Assembly (NCBI GenBank): GCA_037179385.1
Contig: CM074188.1
Span: 18,927,318 to 18,991,317 of the forward strand
Source of the DNA: Holothuria scabra
Taxonomy: Eukaryota; Echinodermata; Holothuroidea; Aspidochirotida; Holothuriidae
Length of the DNA stretch: 64,000 nucleotides
Direction: 5' to 3'
Each line of letters begins with the position of its first letter. The first letter of the stretch is position 1. Of the stretch, positions 56,009 to 64,000 are shown piece by piece. Both the position numbers and the translations under genes were made by a program. The notes beneath the pieces were generated by a model. It made no database searches. It was not told the DNA's origin and saw only the letters and a list, made by a program, of their open reading frames with translations.

Positions 56009-57010
56009 CATAGGCAGCGGAAGATTTTTTTTTATGGGGGGCCACAAGTTTTCGGCAGCCGACATAATGGTGATGCAGTAAGGCATCCGGTTTTGTGTGA
56101 AGTGCAAAACACCATTGGCGTGAGGTCCAAGGGCAAAGCCCCAGTAGGGGTCCAGTGGGCGAAGCCCCCAGAAGCTCAGCGATTTTAGTGATTTGAGAGG
56201 CTCCAAAATGGTCGCAAATCATATTCAAATTAAGGATTCTAAATTATGAATTTAATTAAGGAGTGGGGTGAGGTAAGGAACGAGAATGGAATCTGGAAGT
56301 ACTATGGCATTTGATTTAGGAGAAACATACTTTACAGTAATTTTGGATGGCAAAGCCAAAATGTTGAAGCTACTCAAAATTTAACATGTGATTGATAATT
56401 TGAGACGGGCATTTTTAAGAGATTCAAAGTGTTTTTGGGCATTTTATCAAGAGGGCGTAATAAAATCCCAAGGCAATAGGCGTGGGGTCCAGGGGCCTAC
56501 AACAAGGCCCCAGAGGCTATGACATTTTAGGATTTTTAGAGGACTTAATGGAAGCAAAAAAGTTCCTTTGTATCGGTATTACTAATAATCCTAAAAGGGA
56601 AATTATTACTGGGGCAAATGTGTGTCATTGGGGCCAGTAAGGGGACTGTGGATATGCCCCTTGCTCAGTCTGTCTAAAGGGCCCTGGTTTGAGAAGAAGA
56701 AAGATAATTTGAAACAGAGAGATAGCTTGCAAAGAGTTTTGTTTTAGCTGTTTGAAGGGCGAAAGTAAACCCTCCCACAGGTTATTGTTAACGTAGGGGT
56801 CTAGAGGGCAAAGCCCCTGGAAGCTTTGCAACTTTTGCACTCTGAAAAGTAATGATTGAGCCAAAGAATATAGCCAAAATAAAATTAAAGCAACTTAAAA
56901 TTTATTTTGCGACATTCAGTTATTGGTGGGACCATGCCCCCAAAAAATCTCATTAAAAAAATATTGGGGGGGGCAGTCCTTTCCCCCTCCCCCACCTCCG
57001 CTGCCTATGC
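56009..57010. mobile_element. 1.0-kb TIR element with repeated internal blocks
   Basis: Ends are inverted: CATAGGCAGCGGA on the left (56009-56021) and TCCGCTGCCTATG on the right (56997-57009). CTTTT flanks both sides, a possible 5-bp target duplication. Near each end is a G/C run (GGGGGGCC left, GGGGGGGGCAG and CCCCCTCCCCC right). Three similar internal blocks around 56120-56215, 56480-56540 and 56780-56850 carry GGGGTCCAG or GGGGTCTAG, GGCAAAGCCCC and AGAAGCT or GGAAGCT, suggesting an internal tandem ancestry. No transposase frame is present. Confidence 0.75.
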
Positions 57011-57067
57011 TTTTTCACCTGTCATAAGATATTATGCACATGGGAGTACGTATGGACAAATTCAGAC

Positions 57068-57305
57068 AGCAAGTGGTGGTCTGATTTCAGTGGGCCATAA
57101 TTGGGTCTAAAACCTTTTAATCTTTCAATTTCTTTGTTTACCTGGATCATGGATGGTTGTGCACTAAATTGTACCTGGATTCCTTCAATTTTACTGAATA
57201 TGATGGTTTGAAATCCATGTAGACATAAATGAAGAGAATTTAATTCTGATGGACCCCACTAATGGTTGCAGGCCTACAGTCACTAAACAGAAGCGCTTAT
57301 TGGAT
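57068..57305 (+). repeat. Family J dispersed repeat, copy 2
   Basis: Pairs with 21114-21341. Begins with CTGATTTCAGTGGGCCATAA and ends with GATGGACCCCACTAATGG, then AGCGCTTATTGG. It starts 58 bp after the 1.0-kb TIR element. Confidence 0.75.
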
Positions 57306-57341
57306 TCGTTTTTAAGGGCTGGTAGTCCTTAAATCAGAAGT

Positions 57342-57596
57342 TAAGGTAGGTTAGATAGGGTTTTAGGTCTCAACTCATAACCCTCTGGTTTAATCTAGTG
57401 GCAAACAAGACAATTTTCCAGTTGTGGAGCACTGGATTGTTATCCGTACTCCAGTGCCTATAAGGAGCATTATGCACAATGGCAGTAGGTTGCAGTTTTT
57501 AAAGTCTTTTTATGATCTGGCCTGGGAATTGAACCCCGGACCTTCTGAGTGAACGTTGGATTCCTACCAACTAGACCATGTATTCTGTCACTTCAA
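57342..57596 (-). mobile_element. SINE family C, near full-length, inverted
   Basis: On the minus strand the head reads TGGTCTAGTTGGTAGGAATC, then AAGGTCCGGGGTTCAATTCC, a clear tRNA-like promoter. The body follows: AAAAGACTTTAAAAACTGCA, CCTACTGCCATTGTGCATAA, GCACTGGAGTACGGATAAC, AATCCAGTGCTCCACAACTG and a tail with AAACCCTATCTAACCTACC. It is the best guide to the family's full length (about 250 bp). Confidence 0.85.
57525..57578 (-). promoter_or_regulatory. RNA polymerase III box A and box B of the SINE
   Basis: Box A TGGTCTAGTTGG (complement of 57567-57578) fits TRGYNNARNNGG at every position. Box B GGTTCAATTCC (complement of 57525-57535) fits GWTCRANNC. Spacing of 31 bases is normal for tRNA-type promoters. 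Whether it is still transcribed is not known. Confidence 0.6.
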
Positions 57597-58994
57597 ACCA
57601 TAGCATGCACATCACTGATCAACATATACTTACTCCTTGCTATGTAGCTTTTAACCGTGCACCACGCACTACTCAGAGAAGTTCTAGCACCGTGCCCCCA
57701 GGAAGGTGGGGGGAGTTTTGCGGATTTGGCATGAAACCCCCCAAATCATCAGCATCATCATCCCCACCAAATACCTGTAGAAAACCATATACTTTACAAG
57801 TTTCCCTTTGATGGTGTATTTATATGCAATGGTGTCTTAATTAGACTGTGTACAGAAAATAAGTATTGCTGAGTTGCTTTTTAAAAACTTAAACGGGGAA
57901 ATTTACGGGAAAAATTAATTTTCACATGTGAAAGAAGAAGTAAATAAACTCAGTGTGGTGAAATTTCCATTCAAATCAGACATGTATTTGTCGAAATATC
58001 AGCAAATGAAGTTACTAGATTTGTGTTCCAAAGTGAGATTGATAGCAGAAGAAATTATATCACTTCCTCACATTGACAAGGAATGCTTTGTTTCTCTTTG
58101 TTTTTTAGACTGTTGACTTAACCTTAACTTCAATAGGAATAGGACCACACCTTGGGGATTGCAAAGTTTGAAAAGTTCTCAAGCCACTTCTGCAATCACA
58201 TTTTGATAATATGGGATTGTTGAGGAGAAAATAGGCTGCAACATTTAAAGAAAAACAAAAGACTGTCCATAAATGTGGGGATATGATGCCATATATGTGC
58301 TTGCTCCAAGTTTACTGTTTGATGTAAATGTGAAAAATTTACTTGCTCTTATCTTGAGAACCACATATCGGATTCCCATGCAAATTTCACCAAATTTGTT
58401 AGATTAAGTACCCCTCTAACATATCAAAACTTGATATGATTTTAAACCCTTCATTTAATGAACTGTGGAAGACCTGAGGTTGCTAAAGAATTTATGCCAT
58501 CATAGAAGAGGTAACACCAATAATGGAAGACACCAATGAGGTATGACAGTGGGTAAATTATAATACACTGGATTACACTGCAATAGTAACTGACAACACA
58601 CCAGCAGCTTTGCTTCCTCTAGTAAACTCATTGACAGATATACAAGTACCAGGTGAGAAAGTAATTTATTATAAACAGTTTTTACCATCTTTATAAATAA
58701 GGGGTAGCCAACCATTAAATTTGATGGACTAGGTTTTTCAATACGAATTCAAGCAACATACTTTGTTTGGACACCCCTGATATAAAATGATGTGCTCCAG
58801 ATGTAAACAAGGAAAAAAAAATGGGAAATTCCCTTAGATTTCATCATGTCTGACTGAATTTGTGGTCATTGCTCAATGCTTCACTAAAATCTGACTTCCT
58901 GTTTGGGTGTGTCAATGTCAGCATGTTTTCTGCCATCACTTTAAGTCTGGTGAAGTGCAAGAAAATAGTAAGTCTTTCTGAATCCGAGCAACTA
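57597..58994. other. No gene recognised
   Basis: Frames of up to 77 codons; the one at 57578-57811 begins inside the SINE and is not credible. Confidence 0.45.
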
Positions 58995-59125
58995 GCAAAG
59001 GCAGCCATTAGTGGGGTCCTTCAGCTGTAAATTGTCTCAATTTTATTGTCTATACACACAATTCCAAATGCTCGGTGAAATTGAGGGAATCAAAGAATAT
59101 TTTAGTGTACCATCATCCATGGTAC
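58995..59125 (-). repeat. Family J dispersed repeat, copy 3 (inverted fragment)
   Basis: On the minus strand: GGATGATGGTACACTAAAAT, TTGATTCCCTCAATTTCACC, GTATAGACAATAAAATTGAG, then GAAGGACCCCACTAATGGCT. It matches the right half of copies 1 and 2. CTGATGGACCCCAG recurs near 59151. Confidence 0.65.
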
Positions 59126-60826
59126 ATTATAGCAAAGACTTTGTCAAAGCTGATGGACCCCAGTTATACAAGGCTAAATAAGACCATCACTTGACTATTT
59201 GGGCTCGTCTGTAGGTAGGCAGTCACTGTGTCTTCCAAGATAAGATCAAATACAGTTAGTTACCACCTGTATTTTCTGTCATATTAAAGACAGTAGGCAT
59301 TTTCTACAACCCCCAGCCCACAGAGTTGGTGAAAATTAAACAGCAGTTGCTGCACTATTTACACTTCAAGTATCAAAAGAATTTACTTTGGCTTTCAAAA
59401 TTAAATTATTGTAAATGTAATTGCAAACATTTGGGGGAAATACTGTATTACCTGACATTCCACATGTTATAAAATACATTTTTTTAGGTTGACTGACTCT
59501 CATAAACATCAAGATAAACCTCTTTGAACTATTTCTACAGGTGGAATTGATTTCCTTCTTGCATTGACACCCTGTACCTGCAATTGAATATTAAAAAATC
59601 TAGTCAATATTCAAGCCTGATGAATTTTGATTGTGTTCACTCAAGCTTATAACAAGTTATTACACCTTGTAATAATAATCCAGTCCAATGACATCCTCTA
59701 GTAATTTGATTTTGTGGTTTCAACAAGTCATCACATGACCCCTATATCCACCTTCACTACTGTACCATCCACCAGTCTTTTCTACTAAGTTGTGTATTTG
59801 CAGACCTTTACATCACACTCAATCTGATACACCTAGCATTGACACATCTTAACGCCTATTTGCTCCATGACCAGTGTGTGTTATTAATAGAGATGATATC
59901 AGCATATTGTATGTCTTAACTCAGTTGATGCTGCCCCCTAATCGCTTCGACAACCGCCAAGAGCAATTCTCTCACCTACACACTAATCCACAGTTTCAAG
60001 AAAAAGTTTCACTCAAATTTGTGCCTGAGGTCTATACACAATTGAAGGAGATTATGTAAATGAGTGTGAATAGTACCTAAGCACAAGACAGCATGGAAAT
60101 GCTAGCATAATCATTAAACCTGCCAGTGATCTCATGACTCCCGTTGGGAACAGAACCTTTTATTGAGTCTTATTCAGCCAATGTAACGCATCACAGGACG
60201 ATCAGAAAGGAGGGCACTAGCAAGCTGGTTGACTTTTGTAGGATATCAATTGTGTAATGAAGTGTGCGGGACAGTTGTTGCAGAGCAGCTCTGTGAATAG
60301 ACATAATTCTTTGTAGACTTATGGATCTTGTTAGCCTGGAGTGTCTGGTTGGTGTGAATGCAATAGCGAGATAACCCTCATTATTGACTGGGAATCTATT
60401 TGGAATCAGTTTACTCTAATGGGAAGCAATATATTGGTTTAGTCTACGGTACTTTATCCAAGGAAGACAGGTTAGCAGTTTTTTTATTTTGATTCGGTGA
60501 AGGACTGCTGTGCTCTCACTGTGTGAATCAGTTATGGTTAATGTATGAGTGTACTTAACAATGTTGACAGGCTGAGCGACTGCTCACCTTCAATTCTGCA
60601 TTAATTATATTCGTCTTGGGGATATGCATGTGCTCAGCTATTTGGATTTCTTCCTGCATGTTGTTGGTGATGTAGTGTGTGGGTTTATATGTATGCAGTT
60701 AGGTGTAGAGTATTAGTAAATAAAGTGCATATTTTTAAATAAATAATGGGGAGTTGTTTGCACCTCTTTATTTTTGGCAGATTTGGAGCTTGTTTGTCTG
60801 ATTCAATTCTCAAATTTGCACAATCT
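59126..60826. other. No gene recognised
   Basis: A 61-codon frame at 59874-60059 and other small frames are unrecognised. No repeats shared with the rest of the window. Confidence 0.45.
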
Positions 60827-60886
60827 ATTCAAAATTTGAGTTTCAAACGTTTCCGTATTCAACATTTGAATTTCAAATGTTTTCGT
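60827..60886 (+). repeat. 30-bp tandem duplication (2 units)
   Basis: ATTCAAAATTTGAGTTTCAA plus ACGTTTCCGT is followed directly by a 30-bp copy (ATTCAACATTTGAATTTCAA plus ATGTTTTCGT) that differs at a few positions. Confidence 0.8.
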
Positions 60887-60925
60887 AGTTAATATGAAGA
60901 AGATAGTATTCAATGCAAACACTAC

Positions 60926-60944
60926 TTTTTTTTTTTTTTTTTTT
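60926..60944 (+). repeat. T19 homopolymer
   Basis: Nineteen consecutive T. No SINE or LINE body is attached on either side. Confidence 0.95.
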
Positions 60945-63064
60945 GAAATGGTATCATGTGTTTGTTTTAAAAAAATGTGTCCTTTTGATCTATAGTACTA
61001 TGTGGTTGCAATTTGGATTGCTAGTATAATATTAGACTGATTCACATGTGTGTTTATTCGTCTATTTGTTTACTTTTTTTTTAGTAATGTGGTGTGACTG
61101 CAAAAACAGGAATTCAAATTGACATGGATCTTGTGTGCTGCAATTGCTGTTAGTTGTTATGGTGTAATTTAAGAATTTTCGTAAGCATAAGAAAACTGTG
61201 GATGAATTTCTGATGTGATTGGACTAAAATTAATTTGAGAATATTTCCTCACATCTGAATTGGTGAGGGGGGGGGGGGGCAGTCTTTAAGCAAAGGATGT
61301 CACTGGCATTATGTGTTTATGAAAAAATAAACAGATGTAAACAGGGGTGAAGACTTAAATTTTTATATTAGTTAACAATATTTGTGGATAAGGGTCAAAG
61401 TTCAAACCAGTGGTTGGTCAGGGGGTCAAGCAGAAGGTTCACCCCCCTCCCCATGCTAGGGAATCTTATTTCATTTGGTAGCTGGTATTTTGCTTATTGA
61501 TGGGCAGGTTCTTCAATAAGTAATCTAAATTTCCCTTGAAAACCTCAGTTTTTTGAGATTTTTTCCCAAACATCTAATTTTTTTTTCAGAGAGACATGCA
61601 TGCAAATTCATATTTTTCTTCTGTTTGCAAGCCAAACAATTTTTCTCACCCCACCATTTTGGTAACTCATTGTCTTTGGTTTATTTTCCCTCCTATCAGG
61701 TAAATCATGACACATACACCCCTAGCTCAAAGTATGGACCTAAATTTGCACTGTACTTGACACAAAATTATAAAGCAGTAGTCATGTAGATTTTCTGCTT
61801 CAACCCAAGAATTGATAATGCTAGTATGGCAAAAAAGATGGTCATAATGATGAACACAGTCTATAGTGAGAGATGTTGACATTGGCTCTGTGCTTTCATA
61901 TTGTTTAACCTAAAATGAATAGGAACTAGGCATGATAGAAAAGATGACCATTCATAGTGATCAGAATTATTGTTGAGGACTTTGTTTCCTTAGAAACAAA
62001 GAGGTTTGTGATTTTTGTTTTCATTTGCTTAAACCCATTTGTCCTCTCAGTCAATAATCTTTGTACTGCATTTAATTAGTGTTCGTTTCTCGTCTATTTT
62101 GTATGGGGAGCCCTTATCTTTGTAAAAATGATATTACCCTAGATTGAGGAGGACTTTGGCCTGGAGACCTTGTGACTGTTTGTTTGTTCAGTTGAGGACG
62201 GACGCTTTTCTGGAAGCCACTCTTGTTGTATACATAGTTCTTCTCTGTAACTGTATGTCTATATGTACTTCCAAACCTTAGAAATAATGCTATTTGGCTG
62301 ACTCTCTGTACTTAAAGAAGAAGCAGACCTTTGTTTTGAGATACTGATGAAAAGGAGAGTGCAGCTGGCTATGTCAATTTTAAATAAGTTTGCCTTTGTT
62401 CCCATTAAGCCTCATCTCACCTTTGTGGACATTGTATCTCTTTTAGGCCATAACACAACTGAAAACAGACATGTATTATTGTGCTCTCATTGTATTGAAG
62501 TATTTAACTGTTTTATTCCTCTTATCCTGGCAGCCTGTAATCTCTGATTATTTTCAAGAAAGTGGATGGAAAGTACTTTGCCAAGGTTCAAATCAAACTG
62601 TCTAGTTTAGATGCACCTGTTTTATCTTATTTCTTTCTATCAGCAATGCCACAAAGTATGAATATTGTCAATTCATGTGTACATGTATTAAAGCACCTTC
62701 ACTTATTCAGACTGCACAGTTTATAGGTAATACTTGAAAGTCTAAGAATTAATTTCCTCTCCAGAAAGCTTGCTTAAGGTTTAATCTTGAGATCTGTTTT
62801 TATTTTTCATTTTCACAAAAACATTAGACTAGTTGATGCTTAATTTCAGCTTTGATGAGGTGCTCATGCAGAAGGACAAAAAAAAAGTGCTTGTAAACAT
62901 TTATCACACATTCTGTATCCCTGACAAGTAGGAAACTTTGAGTAACGTCCCTGTTGCTTTATCGGTCATATTATATAAACAAGCAAAAGTTCAAATAATG
63001 TAATCACTATGGTGTTAAATGCTTAATAAATTATGCACCAAGAGATCAGAGAAGATTCACTAGC
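60945..63064. other. No gene recognised; G13 run
   Basis: A run of 13 G lies at 61267-61279. AGGGTCAAAGTTCA near 61390 is a loose DR1 look-alike. Frames up to 78 codons have no recognisable content. Confidence 0.45.
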
Positions 63065-63091
63065 AGAAGAAGAAGAAGAAGAAAAAAAAAA
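63065..63091 (+). repeat. AGA microsatellite ending in an A run
   Basis: (AGA)n followed by about ten A. Simple sequence. Confidence 0.9.
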
Positions 63092-63767
63092 CATAATAAT
63101 ACATAGGTGGATGAAAATTTGGCTTCTCTAGATCAGATTACCAAAAATATTGGTGTGCTTCCTCTATGAGTGGGCAGCTAGGTTACCACTTCTTGGAGAA
63201 ACTCATCCCAGCCAGCCTTTGACACAAAAATTACAATTCAGGTCTGGGAGAGTAGTTATTTAAAGATGCTGATGAATTGACCATAAATGAAGGAGAGATC
63301 TTTTTAGCTTATGAATTTCTACTTCAATCTCTGGCCACTAAACCAATTAAACAATTGTGGATAAAATTTGGATTTTTTTTTGGAAGGGCCAGCTTCAAGT
63401 GCAAATCAAGTTGTGGAATGTAACAAAATAGCGTGGATGGAAAAAAAGTGCAGTGGAACAAATGGACAACCTCCATCAGTAATTAAGGATTCAAGTCTGA
63501 GTCCTCTACCGGTAAATGACTAACTCACAGTTACTGGAATATAAAATAAAACCGGTATAACTCTCTATAAAGAAAGTCACAGAATAGATGTATGGAATTA
63601 TGTTGGGATGATCCCTCTCCATACCTTATATAAAGGTAACCCTCTGCCATACATACATTTCTTTTCCTGATTTTTTCAGAGTTGTTCTCAAGTGTTAGGT
63701 ACAAGTTGTTACCCCACCCAGTAGTTTTTTACTCCCTAATTTTGGTCTTAAGCTGTTCTCATATTGT
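63092..63767. other. No feature recognised
   Basis: AT-rich non-coding sequence without shared repeats. Confidence 0.4.
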
Positions 63768-63885
63768 AATATGGAGTAGGAAAAACAAGCCAGTGAGCCA
63801 CAACTGGCAGAAAAGTCTATGGCTGGCCCAGTATAAACTAACTGGTTAGAAATTGGGCCATAAAACTATCAAACCTAATCTCATA
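63768..63885 (+). mobile_element. SINE family C, 5'-truncated copy
   Basis: TATGGAGTAGGAAAAACAAG, CCAGTGAGCCACAACTGGCA, AACTAACTGGTTAGAAATTG, GGCCATAAAACTATCAAACC. This is the 3' half only; the tRNA-like head is missing. Confidence 0.75.
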
Positions 63886-64000
63886 TTGTTGCAATTTACA
63901 CTAAATGTCCCTGCAAGAGAGCATTAAATACTGCTGGTAGCTGGCAATGTTTCCTTTGGCGTTGTATCACAAGGAAATGTAAAATGGGCAAAAAAAAAAT

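Noticed and set aside
57520..57596. A functional tRNA gene on the minus strand
   Set aside because: Boxes A and B are good, but the acceptor stem does not pair and the sequence runs on into the SINE body found in other copies.
1..64000. CRISPR arrays, operons, bacterial promoters or prophage
   Set aside because: No regularly spaced short repeats with unique spacers, no dense coding, and clear eukaryotic SINE, LINE and MITE content.

Overview
The window looks like nuclear DNA of an animal, most likely a marine invertebrate deuterostome such as an echinoderm. That is an inference from its texture: AT-rich sequence without long reading frames, many short terminal-inverted-repeat (TIR) elements, a tRNA-derived SINE, a CR1/L2-like LINE tail, and a minisatellite built on AGGTCAAAGGTCA. 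No species-diagnostic gene is present. I found no convincing protein-coding gene. No frame gives a recognisable domain except a 42-codon relic of a LINE reverse transcriptase end (28869-28994). The longest open frame is 154 codons and resembles nothing I know. The window is best read as intergenic or deep intronic DNA. By hand count, roughly a fifth can be assigned to repeats, and alignment searches would raise that figure.

Layout. 0-6 kb: a family-A TTAA element (69-371), a family-E repeat (433-600) and a SINE fragment, then mostly unique sequence. 6.2-7.8 kb: a TATG microsatellite followed by ten units of a 145-bp minisatellite; most units carry a nuclear-receptor DR1-like motif. 12.4-15.7 kb: a small TIR element, a full family-A element (12808-13113), and a third family-A copy split by two other insertions (14846-15697). 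17-23.4 kb: family D, B and J repeats, a 196-bp TIR element, and a textbook 506-bp hAT-type element with a perfect 8-bp target-site duplication (22541-23046). 25.2-30.2 kb: a dense repeat cluster with a 174-bp TIR element, two SINEs, families Q and D, a fold-back form of family B, and the LINE 3' end. 30.2-37.7 kb: mostly unannotatable. 37.7-43.5 kb: a family-A element abutting a family-D element on a shared TTAA, family Q, an old family-A copy, a 1.7-kb TA-flanked element with long TIRs and CpG-rich interior, and a piggyBac-type 259-bp MITE. 46.6-48.9 kb: families D and A. 52-59 kb: family E, a lone relic of the 6-kb minisatellite unit, a fold-back of about 160 bp, a 1-kb TIR element, families J, and a SINE with clear pol III boxes. 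The last 5 kb is nearly featureless apart from simple repeats and a terminal SINE fragment.

The families named here (A to E, J, Q) are labels defined from multiple copies inside this window. Orientation '+' means the orientation of the first or clearest copy. The dominant theme is short non-autonomous DNA transposons with TTAA ends (families A and D and one piggyBac-type element). They appear to have been inserted repeatedly, sometimes into or next to each other, without any transposase gene in the window.
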